64,000 bases of DNA, from the NCBI RefSeq assembly GCF_023630205.1, contig NZ_JALPRR010000003.1:558001-622000 (forward strand). Direction: 5' to 3'. The number at the start of each line of letters is the position of its first letter. The first letter of the stretch is position 1. Positions 18,695 to 26,425 of the stretch are shown piece after piece. The translations under genes and the position numbers were made by a program. Under the pieces are notes generated by a model. The model made no database searches and was not told the DNA's origin. It saw nothing but the letters and a program-made list of their open reading frames with translations. Source of the DNA: Pontibacter ruber (GTDB lineage Bacteria > Bacteroidota > Bacteroidia > Cytophagales > Hymenobacteraceae).

Positions 18695-20039
18695 ACTTGC
18701 CCAGTCTGCGGTAAAGTGCGGTGCGGGTAATGCCCAGTTCTTTGGCCGCCCTGGAGAGATTGCCGCTGTGCTTCTGCAGCACCCGGTTGATGGTGATCTT
18801 CTCCAGCTCCTCCAGGTTCGACTCCTGCACCAGTACTTCTTCCACCGGCGCAGCTTCGATAGGAGAAAAGATGATATCTGGCGCGTCCAGCACGTCGCTA
18901 TCGGCCATGATCACGGCCCGCTCGATGGCATATTGCAGCTCCCGAACATTGCCTGGATAGTGGTAGTGCAGCAGCTTGTCGAGCGCTACTTTGCTAAGCT
19001 CCGGCACCGGTTTCATGTACTTATGGGCGTATACTTCTGCATAGTGCCTTGCCAGCAGTATGATGTCGCTGCCCCGTTTGCGGAGGGGTGGTATGGTAAT
19101 CTCTACGGTGTTGATGCGGTAGATCAGGTCTTTGCGGAAACGCACTTCGTTGGCCAGATCGGCAATCGGTACATTGGTCGCGCAAAGCAGGCGCACATCA
19201 ATGTCTGTGGGCTCGTTGGCACCCACGCGAATTACCTGTCGGTTCTGCAGCACACTGAGCAGCTTCGACTGCTGTTGCAGGGATATGTTGCCGATCTCAT
19301 CCAGGAAAATAGTGCCTCCGTTGGCCATCTCGAACCGGCCGGCGCGGTCCTCGCGGGCATCGGTAAAAGCGCCTTTCTTATGGCCGAACAACTCACTTTC
19401 GAAAAGCGACTCAGTAAGCGCGCCAACGTCCACTTTCACAAACGGTTTATCGGCCCGCAGCGATTGCTGGTGAATGGCTTTGGCGACCAGTTCCTTGCCT
19501 GTTCCATTTTCTCCAAGTATAAGTATGTTGGCATCGGTGGGGGCTACTTTCCGGATCTTGAGCAAAATATCCTGCATGGCCTCTGACTCTCCCAACAGCT
19601 CCAGGCCCATAGCCTTGGAACTTCCTGTTATAGTAGCTTTGGCGCCACCGCTCTTCCTGCTGATTGCGTCGGTTAGGGTTGCCAGCAGCTTTTCGTTATG
19701 CCAGGGCTTTACCACAAAATCAAAGGCGCCTTCTTTTACCGAGCGGATAGCCAGGTCTATGTCGCCGTAGGCCGTGATCATGATGACGGCAGCATCGGAT
19801 TTAAGCTCTTTTATCTTGTTCAGCCAGAAAAAGCCCTCATTGCCCGTATTCAGGGCACTCCGAAAGTTCATGTCGAGCAGAATCACATCAAAAGCCTGCT
19901 GCTTTAAAAGAGCGGGAATCTGTTCCGGGTTCTTTTCGGTAACGATCTCCTTTACCTGCGGCCGCAGCAACAGGCGTACCGCTGTCAGCACATCTGCATC
20001 ATCATCCACCACCAGTACCGAAGCCTTTTTTAACAGCAT
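18684..20039 (-). CDS. Sigma-54-dependent NtrC-type response regulator
   Basis: 451 residues. The receiver domain has D56 in L-L-D-M and the conserved V-K-P-W. The AAA+ domain carries Walker A G-E-N-G-T-G-K-E (about 176-183), the loop G-A-F-T-D-A where sigma-54 activators usually have G-A-F-T-G-A, and Walker B T-I-F-L-D-E-I-G. The C-terminal Fis-type helix-turn-helix is L-S-R-A-A-K-E-L-G-I-T-R-T-A-L-Y-R-R. The G-to-D change in the loop is common in this subfamily and compatible with activity, as far as I recall. Divergent from the permease gene, which is its most likely target. Confidence 0.93.
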   Translation of the reverse strand: MLLKKASVLVVDDDADVLTAVRLLLRPQVKEIVTEKNPEQIPALLKQQAFDVILLDMNFRSALNTGNEGFFWLNKIKELKSDAAVIMITAYGDIDLAIRSVKEGAFDFVVKPWHNEKLLATLTDAISRKSGGAKATITGSSKAMGLELLGESEAMQDILLKIRKVAPTDANILILGENGTGKELVAKAIHQQSLRADKPFVKVDVGALTESLFESELFGHKKGAFTDAREDRAGRFEMANGGTIFLDEIGNISLQQQSKLLSVLQNRQVIRVGANEPTDIDVRLLCATNVPIADLANEVRFRKDLIYRINTVEITIPPLRKRGSDIILLARHYAEVYAHKYMKPVPELSKVALDKLLHYHYPGNVRELQYAIERAVIMADSDVLDAPDIIFSPIEAAPVEEVLVQESNLEELEKITINRVLQKHSGNLSRAAKELGITRTALYRRLGKYGI

Positions 20040-20134
20040 ATGCTCTGTTTTATAGTTATATTGTACATAAAGAAACTATAATTATGCCATTTATACAACA
20101 TGCTGAATACGAAGTGTTAGCAGCATTGGCACTA

Positions 20135-20178
20135 GCAGCAGGTGTGCAAAATCGCACACCTGCTGCGCGATTTTGCAC
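20135..20178. promoter_or_regulatory. Candidate enhancer (UAS) for the NtrC-type regulator
   Basis: Two inverted copies of GTGCAAAATCGC lie at 20144-20155 (+) and 20167-20178 (as GCGATTTTGCAC). The left copy is itself inside a 12-bp perfect inverted repeat, GCAGCAGGTGTG at 20135-20146 and CACACCTGCTGC at 20155-20166. The pair sits between the divergent regulator and permease genes, where enhancer dimers of NtrC-type proteins usually bind. A weak -24/-12-like sequence, TGGCA...GTGTA at 20233-20248, lies 55 bp downstream toward the permease gene. Confidence 0.6.
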
Positions 20179-20374
20179 GCCGACCTAAGTATGAAAGTGC
20201 CCTGATCGTTGAATTTCAGCTATATGTTGTTTTGGCATTGCTTGTGTACGCCTCCTGCTAAGCCAAATTGGGAAGTATAAAAAGTGCTCCTTACATAGCA
20301 GGTTATACTTGCCGGCAGGCCATTGCAGAGATAAACAGCATCAACCCAACGCAGAACAGATAAATCACAAGTGT

Positions 20375-22798
20375 ATGTTCAGAAACTACTTCAAAACCGC
20401 CTATCGCAACCTTTTCCGGCACAAAGGCTTTACCGTAATCAATATTGCCGGCTTGGTTTTAGGGCTTACCGCCTGCCTGCTCATCGGCCTGTTTGTGTAT
20501 GACGAGCTGCAGTACGATAAATTTCTGCCGGACCGGGAAAGGATCTACCGCGTTTACAACGACAGGTCAGCGGAAGCCAACACAACCTTAGCGCCTGTGC
20601 CTCCCATGTTTGCTACTACGCTGGAACAAAGCTTTCCGGAGGTAGAAGAAACGGTGCGCATCCTGATGCTGCAGTTTGAAGCCAATAACCTGGTAGAGGT
20701 AGGAGATAAGCGGATATACGAAAGCGGGCGCTTCTATACCGACCCCAACTTCTTCAAGGTATTTCAGCTTCCGTTCAAGTATGGCTCTCCAGAAAAGGCC
20801 CTCGATGATCCTTCCTCCATTGTTATCTCGGATAAGTTTGCAGAGCGTGTGTTCGGAGATATCGATCCTGTTGGCCAGAAAGTATCGGTTAACAAGTTGC
20901 CTTACCTGGTTAAGGGAGTGTTCAGCACCAAAGAGAAATTTCACATGCCGGTAAACTTTGTACTGCCCCTGGAATCGGCCGAACTCCCTGCAGATCGCAT
21001 GAAAAGCTGGTCGTGGCAGCAGTTTTATACTTATGTTAAGTTGAAGCCGGGAACGGACCCGGAACTCACGCAATCCAAGTTCAGAGGCATTGTCAGAAAG
21101 CAGATCGATCCGGACCGAAACAAGCCTTATGACTACGTGCCGCACTTTCAGCCCCTGGACGAAGTATACCTCTATTCCTCTGACTTTGAGTATGACAAGT
21201 TCATTAAGGGGAATATCACCTATGTAAAAGCATTAAGTATAACCGCTGTGTTTATCCTCTTGATTGCCTGCTTTAACTTCGTGAATTTGGCTACGGCCAA
21301 GTCCATACAGCGGGGCAAAGAGGTGGGCGTACGTAAAGCTGTAGGAGCCAGCAGGGGTCAGCTCATGGTTCAGTTCCTGGGCGAAACCGTGCTGCTGACA
21401 CTCATCAGCGTTATTTTTGCGGCGGCCCTTACTTCGCTGCTCCTGCCATCGCTTAACGCCTTTACGGGCAAAGAAATGGTCTTTAACGTGTTCACCAACC
21501 CATTGCTGCTGGGGTTGTTGCTTCTGCTGACACTGGTAGTAGGCATGCTGGCGGGTTTTTATCCGGCTATGGTGTTGTCGGGCTTCCAGCCTGTTCGGGT
21601 ACTGAAGAGTGCCGTGGTGGTAGATAGCCGTGTGGGCAAGATACAATGGCTGCGGCATGGGCTGATTGTGGTGCAGTTTGCCTTGTCCATTTTCCTGATC
21701 ATCTGTGCCGTGGTTGTTTTCAAACAGGTATCATACCTGCACAACAAAGACCTGGGCTTTAATCGCGACCAGATCATGTTTTTCCAGATGAGAGGGGAGC
21801 ATATGTTCGAGAACTATGAAACGTTTAAAAACGAGCTTAAAAAAGCACCGGGCGTAAAAAATGTGTCGGTGGGCTATGGTTTCCCGGGCGATGCAACAGC
21901 CGGTGATAGAATCATTGTACCCAGAAATGGCGAAAAGATACACCACAGGGTTACGCAGCTGATGGTGGATTACGACTACATCAACACGCTCGATGTGAAA
22001 ATTATAGCAGGCAGAGACTTCTCAAAGGCCTATAAAACAGATGCCGGAAACGCCTATATGATAAACGAGACGGCGGTACGGGACCTGGGCTTCGGTACCC
22101 CGGAGCAGGCACTCGGAAAGCCTTTGATCTGGCAGGTATGGAACGATAAAAATCCTGATTCGCTGAGTGAAGGAAAGATCATTGGCGTGGTGAAGGATTT
22201 CCATTTCAAGAGTCTGTATGAGAAGGTAGAGCCAACCGTGCTCCAGATCTTCCCGGATGCTTACGTGAAGGTAGCGGTGAAAATTGATGCTGCCGATGTC
22301 GCTGGTACCATACAGCGGGTAGAGCAAGTATGGAATAAGTTCGCACCGGATTACCCCATCGAGTATACTTTCATGGACGATACGTTTGCCAAAATGTACA
22401 AGGCAGAAGACAAGCTCAAGACCCTGCTGTGGATCTTTACCGGTATCGCCATATTCGTCGCCTGCCTGGGTCTGTTCGGTTTAGCCGCTTACGCTGCAGA
22501 GCGCCGTAAAAAGGAGATCGGCATCCGCAAAGTAATGGGTGCTGAAAACGCTTCGATTGTGACCTTGCTCTCCAAAGAGTTTATAAAACTGGTAGTGGTG
22601 GCGGCCCTTATTGCTTTTCCGCTGGCCTGGTATGCCATGCACCAGTGGCTGCAGGATTTTGCTTACCGTATCGATATCCCGATCTGGATTTTTATACTTG
22701 CCGGATTAGTAGCAGCTATCCTGGCTTTCGTAACCATCAGCTACCAGGCATTAAAGGCGGCTTCGGCCAATCCGGTGCTGAATCTAAGGATGGAATAG
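20375..22798 (+). CDS. ABC transporter permease, MacB/FtsX type with two FtsX domains
   Basis: About 807 residues from ATG 20375. The frame opens upstream at TTG 20309, but M-F-R-N-Y-F-K-T-A-Y-R-N-L is the usual start in this family. The first membrane helix (about 20-42) is followed by a MacB-like periplasmic domain, then three helices (about 280-430), a second periplasmic domain and the terminal three helices ending N-P-V-L-N-L-R-M-E. K-E-V/I-G-V/I-R-K-A/V-x-G-A motifs appear twice, once per FtsX unit. No ATPase gene is adjacent, so the partner is encoded elsewhere. These permeases extrude lipoproteins or antimicrobial compounds in a mechanotransmission manner. Likely controlled by the divergent two-component system. 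Confidence 0.9.
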   Translation: MFRNYFKTAYRNLFRHKGFTVINIAGLVLGLTACLLIGLFVYDELQYDKFLPDRERIYRVYNDRSAEANTTLAPVPPMFATTLEQSFPEVEETVRILMLQFEANNLVEVGDKRIYESGRFYTDPNFFKVFQLPFKYGSPEKALDDPSSIVISDKFAERVFGDIDPVGQKVSVNKLPYLVKGVFSTKEKFHMPVNFVLPLESAELPADRMKSWSWQQFYTYVKLKPGTDPELTQSKFRGIVRKQIDPDRNKPYDYVPHFQPLDEVYLYSSDFEYDKFIKGNITYVKALSITAVFILLIACFNFVNLATAKSIQRGKEVGVRKAVGASRGQLMVQFLGETVLLTLISVIFAAALTSLLLPSLNAFTGKEMVFNVFTNPLLLGLLLLLTLVVGMLAGFYPAMVLSGFQPVRVLKSAVVVDSRVGKIQWLRHGLIVVQFALSIFLIICAVVVFKQVSYLHNKDLGFNRDQIMFFQMRGEHMFENYETFKNELKKAPGVKNVSVGYGFPGDATAGDRIIVPRNGEKIHHRVTQLMVDYDYINTLDVKIIAGRDFSKAYKTDAGNAYMINETAVRDLGFGTPEQALGKPLIWQVWNDKNPDSLSEGKIIGVVKDFHFKSLYEKVEPTVLQIFPDAYVKVAVKIDAADVAGTIQRVEQVWNKFAPDYPIEYTFMDDTFAKMYKAEDKLKTLLWIFTGIAIFVACLGLFGLAAYAAERRKKEIGIRKVMGAENASIVTLLSKEFIKLVVVAALIAFPLAWYAMHQWLQDFAYRIDIPIWIFILAGLVAAILAFVTISYQALKAASANPVLNLRME

Positions 22799-22857
22799 AT
22801 CAAGCCACCCAATGTGATATCTTTTGATCTTTAAATCGGGTATAAAAACCTGAGTAT

Positions 22858-22909
22858 TACCCAAAAGAGAAGCCCTGCTGGTGCACCAGCAGGGCTTCTC
22901 TTTTGGGTA
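22858..22909. terminator. Bidirectional terminator: perfect 52-bp palindrome
   Basis: The strand reads the same on both strands from 22858 to 22909, with centre GGTGCACC and A-run and T-run flanks. It lies between the convergent permease and gamma-glutamyltransferase genes and should stop transcription from both sides. Confidence 0.85.
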
Positions 22910-22935
22910 TGCAAGCTTTGGTCAGTAAGGATTCC

Positions 22936-24819
22936 TTACCAGCCTATGCCGTAATCCTCACCGTGGTTACTGGAGCCACCCCAGAAACTTCCGTGCTGCC
23001 AGTCAAAATAAATGGCGTTGATAGGACCGCTGGTACGATCGTCGAAGCTCATGATGTAGCCCATCTTTTTCAGCTCGTTTCTTACCGCTTCCGGTGTGCT
23101 GTCGTGCAATAAGATCTGGCCTGGTTTCGGTTTTCGGTCTTCGGTTTTTGTACCGCCCAGCGATAACCAGAGCTGGTTGGTATTGATGTTGGCAGCTTCG
23201 GATGCCTGCTGCACGTTCATGCCAAACTCAACCACATTCAAAAAGAACTGCAGCAGGTTCTGGTCCTGGGTGTCGCCACCCTGCACTGCAAAGGATAAGT
23301 AGGGTTTGCCGTCTTTTAAGGCCATGGAAGGAGTAAGCGTCACCCTAGGTCTTTTGCCAGGCTCTACTACGTTGAACGGATTGAGTGTAGGGTCCAGTAC
23401 AAAGCTCTGCATGCGCTGACTCATGCCAATGCCGGTGTTGCCTGCAATTACAGCTGGCGTCCAGCCGCCGCTCGGCGTAATGGAAACTACCCAGCCGTCT
23501 TTATCAGCTGCCTCCACCGTGGTGGTACCTCTCCAGAGTCTGTCCTGGTACTCCTCTATGGAAGAAGAGCCGTTGCGGGTATCGTGGGTAGGAGCGAAGT
23601 TGCGTTTGGTCGTATCCATTTCGAAGCCTCTTTTCTTCAGTAGCTTTAAGTATGGATTTTTTTTGCCTTCAAACGGATAAGGGTCCCCGGGGCCAATGTT
23701 CGGGTCGTTCTTTTCATACTGGATCAGCCGGGCACGCTGTTTTGCATAGTCTTTACTAAGCAATCCTTTCATGGGTTCCTGTGGCGCGAAGTAGGGGTCT
23801 CCGTAGTAAAAGTCGCGGTCAGCAAAGGATAAGTTCATGGCCTGGTAAATCGTGTGGATATACTTTGAGCTGTTATACCCCATGCTTTTCAGGTCGAAGT
23901 TTTCGAGAATGTTCAGCGCCTGCAGCATGGATGGCCCTTGTGTCCATTGCTGTAACTTGTATACATCTACGCCGCGGTAAGTAACTTTCAGGGGCTCCTC
24001 CTCAATTGGTTTCCAGTTTGCCAGGTCCTTCATGGTAATCAGTCCGCCTTGCTCTTTTGAACCGCGAACAAACTCTTCTGCTATATCGCCTTTGTAGAAA
24101 CGGTCGTAGGCAGCCATAATGGCATCTTTGCGGCTCATGCCTTTTTTAAGTGCAGCCCTTTCAGCTTCCACCATTTTGGTAAGTGTCTGCAGCAGATCTT
24201 TCTGTACAAATATCTCACCTGCTTCTGGCGCTTCTCTTTTCTCGCCCGGGTGTGTCAGGAACACTTTTTTGCTGTAAGGCCACTGCTTCAGCAGGTCTTT
24301 ATTTTTCTCAAAGCTGTTGGCGGTCTGTGCCTCAATCGGGTAGCCGGCTGCCATTTCCATAGCCGGCGCCAGTACCTGCTCCAGGCTCAGGGTGCCATAG
24401 TTGGCCAGCATGTAAAGCAGTCCGCCAGGTGTACCGGGCGTAGTGGCTGCCAGCGGCCCGTTCTCCGGCGGAAAGTTGTAGCCTTTGCTTTTGAAGAACT
24501 TTGGCGTTGCTCCGGTTGGCGCTACACCCAGCGCGTTAATGGCGATAACCTTTTTGGTTTTCGGGTTGTAGATCAGGGCCTGAGTTTCTCCGCCCCAGCT
24601 CAGCACGTCCCACATGGTGCTGGTAGCAGCGAGCATGGCGCAGGCCGCATCCACGGCATTGCCGCCTTTCTGAAAGGTCATGGCGCCGGCTGTGGCAGCC
24701 AATGGCTTTCCGGTAATGGCCATCCAATTCTTGCCGTGCAAAACGGGCTTTTGCGTCTGTTGTGCAAAAGCAGACAAGGTAAAAGCAAGTATAAAAAAGA
24801 GACTTAGGAGTTGTTTCAT
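22936..24819 (-). CDS. Gamma-glutamyltransferase-family protein (secreted)
   Basis: 627 residues with a signal peptide cut after A-F-A-Q near residue 20. Family members cleave gamma-glutamyl bonds of glutathione in the periplasm and self-process at a threonine. The G-G-N-A-V-D-A-A block is at about 52-59 and L-A-A-T-T-P-G-T-P-G-G at about 123-133. The processing site is G-T-T-T-V-E-A-A-D near 431-439, whose threonine would become the new N-terminus. The classical motif reads T-T-H, so the histidine is changed, as in several acylase-like relatives. It is terminated by the shared palindrome and diverges from the TetR gene. Confidence 0.85.
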   Translation of the reverse strand: MKQLLSLFFILAFTLSAFAQQTQKPVLHGKNWMAITGKPLAATAGAMTFQKGGNAVDAACAMLAATSTMWDVLSWGGETQALIYNPKTKKVIAINALGVAPTGATPKFFKSKGYNFPPENGPLAATTPGTPGGLLYMLANYGTLSLEQVLAPAMEMAAGYPIEAQTANSFEKNKDLLKQWPYSKKVFLTHPGEKREAPEAGEIFVQKDLLQTLTKMVEAERAALKKGMSRKDAIMAAYDRFYKGDIAEEFVRGSKEQGGLITMKDLANWKPIEEEPLKVTYRGVDVYKLQQWTQGPSMLQALNILENFDLKSMGYNSSKYIHTIYQAMNLSFADRDFYYGDPYFAPQEPMKGLLSKDYAKQRARLIQYEKNDPNIGPGDPYPFEGKKNPYLKLLKKRGFEMDTTKRNFAPTHDTRNGSSSIEEYQDRLWRGTTTVEAADKDGWVVSITPSGGWTPAVIAGNTGIGMSQRMQSFVLDPTLNPFNVVEPGKRPRVTLTPSMALKDGKPYLSFAVQGGDTQDQNLLQFFLNVVEFGMNVQQASEAANINTNQLWLSLGGTKTEDRKPKPGQILLHDSTPEAVRNELKKMGYIMSFDDRTSGPINAIYFDWQHGSFWGGSSNHGEDYGIGW

Positions 24820-25000
24820 ATAGGCTTCATTTATGGTATCTAAAGATAAATAAAAACATCCAATTTACTAATCACAGTCTTCTTCAGGGTTGTTACCTAT
24901 TATTCAATACATAAGCCAGGTTAGTGAACCTGCTTATCCATACTTGTCACCACATCAAAACAGATACTTTTTGAACTTATGGTACAGTTTTATAGTTTTG

Positions 25001-25013
25001 CTAACAGTGTTAG
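25001..25013. promoter_or_regulatory. TetR operator, copy 1
   Basis: CTAACAGTGTTAG is a near-perfect dyad ending 25 bp before the TetR start. The identical 13-mer recurs upstream of the YceI gene. Confidence 0.75.
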
Positions 25014-25038
25014 GTAAAATAACGCATCTAAGAATGAA

Positions 25039-25638
25039 ATGGGAATAGCGGAAAGAAAGCAACGGCATAAAGAAGAAGTTCGTGCTTCCATACTGGAGGC
25101 TGCATGGCAGCTGGTGGTACAGGAAGGCTGGCAGGCGCTTTCTATCCGAAAGATTGCGGAGGCTATCGAGTACAGCGTGCCTGTGATCTACGACCATTTC
25201 GCTAACAAGGAGGCCATTCTGCTGGAGCTTACCAAACAGGGTTTCCGGAAATTGAATGACGGGCTAATTAAGGCGAAAGAAGGAGCTGGCAGCCCTGAGC
25301 AGCAGATAGAGGCAATGGCCTATGCTTACTGGAAGTTTGCATTCGAAAACAAAGCCTATTACCAGGTAATGTATGGCTTGGGAATCCCTTCCTGCGAAAC
25401 GGTAAACCAGATAAGCGAGCTGAGCACATTCAGTGAGCTGATCCTGGAGCCGATAAAGGAACTGATCGCCGCCGGAAAAAGCCCGAAAACAGATCCTTTT
25501 CTAAAACTGCATACGTTCTGGTCTATGCTCCACGGTTTGATCTCCATCAACATGATGGGCAACGAAGACAAAGAGGAACTGAACCAGCTTGTATTGCAGG
25601 ACTTTATAAAAAGCTTCGTTTCCGGTATGAAGGCATAA
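25039..25638 (+). CDS. TetR-family transcriptional regulator
   Basis: 199 residues. The N-terminal helix-turn-helix (about 12-60) has the TetR signature I-L-E-A-A-W-x-L-V, L-S-I-R-K-I-A-E-A-I, Y-S-V-P-V-I-Y-D-H-F and K-E-A-I-L. The C-terminal domain is all-helical and resembles the TetR_C_13/WHG-type ligand pocket. The same 13-bp dyad lies upstream of this gene and of the YceI gene just downstream, which points to autorepression and YceI control. Ligand unknown. Confidence 0.9.
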   Translation: MGIAERKQRHKEEVRASILEAAWQLVVQEGWQALSIRKIAEAIEYSVPVIYDHFANKEAILLELTKQGFRKLNDGLIKAKEGAGSPEQQIEAMAYAYWKFAFENKAYYQVMYGLGIPSCETVNQISELSTFSELILEPIKELIAAGKSPKTDPFLKLHTFWSMLHGLISINMMGNEDKEELNQLVLQDFIKSFVSGMKA

Positions 25639-25654
25639 TTTTTTTATGCTTCTC

Positions 25655-25667
25655 CTAACAGTGTTAG
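25655..25667. promoter_or_regulatory. TetR operator, copy 2
   Basis: CTAACAGTGTTAG, identical to copy 1 and extended here to a 15-bp CCTAACAGTGTTAGG, lies 17 bp after the TetR stop and 69 bp before the YceI start. Confidence 0.75.
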
Positions 25668-25735
25668 GAAAGATAACATTACTAACAAAGTATAACTTTT
25701 ACACTTATATAAATTCAATTTCAGTACAGAATATT

Positions 25736-26269
25736 ATGGCAACTACAAAATGGTCGTTAGACCTTTCTCACAGCGAATTAGGTTTTAAAATCAAGCACCT
25801 GATGATCTCAAATGTTACAGGTAACTTTACCCAGTTCGATGTGCAGTCAGAGACAGAGGGCGATGATTTTACAAATGCGAAGGTGGTAGCAAATGTTGAC
25901 GTTGCATCTATCAACACCAATAACGAGCAGCGCGATGAGCACCTGCGCAATGCGGATTTCTTCAGCGTGGATGCACACCCGAACATGAAGTTTGTGTCTA
26001 CCAAAGTAGAAAGAGTAGACGAAGATACTTTCAACCTCTACGGAGACCTGACCATCAAAGACACAACAAAGGCTGTAAAACTCTCCGTTGAGAACAATGG
26101 CATTGCTACTGACCCTTGGGGCAATGTGAAAGCCGGTTTCTCGATCAGCGGCAAGATCAACCGCAAAGACTGGGGCATCAATTACAACGCTGCGCTTGAA
26201 ACGGGCGGGGTAATGCTAGGCGAAGAATTAAAGATCCAGGGTGAAGTACAGCTGGTAAAGCAGGCGTAA
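25736..26269 (+). CDS. YceI-family polyisoprenoid-binding protein
   Basis: 177 residues from ATG 25736. The frame opens upstream but those residues overlap the operator. The sequence has the YceI pattern: W-S-L-D-L-S-H-S-E-L-G-F near the start, R-D-E-H-L-R-N-A-D-F-F about 60 residues in, and G-D-L-T-I-K-D-T-T-K-A-V. No signal peptide is visible, so this is a cytoplasmic member. The fold is a lipocalin-like barrel binding isoprenoid chains. It is likely repressed by the TetR protein upstream. YceI-TetR pairs often respond to stress or quinone-like compounds; this is inference. Confidence 0.88.
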   Translation: MATTKWSLDLSHSELGFKIKHLMISNVTGNFTQFDVQSETEGDDFTNAKVVANVDVASINTNNEQRDEHLRNADFFSVDAHPNMKFVSTKVERVDEDTFNLYGDLTIKDTTKAVKLSVENNGIATDPWGNVKAGFSISGKINRKDWGINYNAALETGGVMLGEELKIQGEVQLVKQA

Positions 26270-26286
26270 ACCTGATATCTCATATT

Positions 26287-26334
26287 ATAAAACTAAAGCG
26301 GCTGCCCTACGTAGGGCAGCCGCTTTAGTTTTAT
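26287..26334. terminator. Bidirectional terminator: perfect 48-bp palindrome
   Basis: A perfect dyad with centre CCTACGTAGG and flanks AAAACTAAAGC/GCTTTAGTTTT, between convergent genes. Confidence 0.85.
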
Positions 26335-26366
26335 GGAAATACTAAGTATAAAAAGATCAGAAAGTA

Positions 26367-26400
26367 TAAAGCCCCTGCTGACACATCAGCAGGGGCTTTA
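26367..26400 (-). terminator. Second terminator hairpin for the leftward gene
   Basis: TAAAGCCCCTGCTGA pairs over 15 bp with TCAGCAGGGGCTTTA around a 4-nt loop. It lies directly downstream of the leftward GH10-like gene, with the 48-bp palindrome next to it. Confidence 0.8.
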
Positions 26401-26425
26401 TTATTAAGCAGCTTTTGGGCAGTGC

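Noticed and set aside
20309..20330. GGCA...TTGCA resembling a sigma-54 promoter
   Set aside because: The GG-to-GC spacing is one base short of the strict distance, so it should not work.
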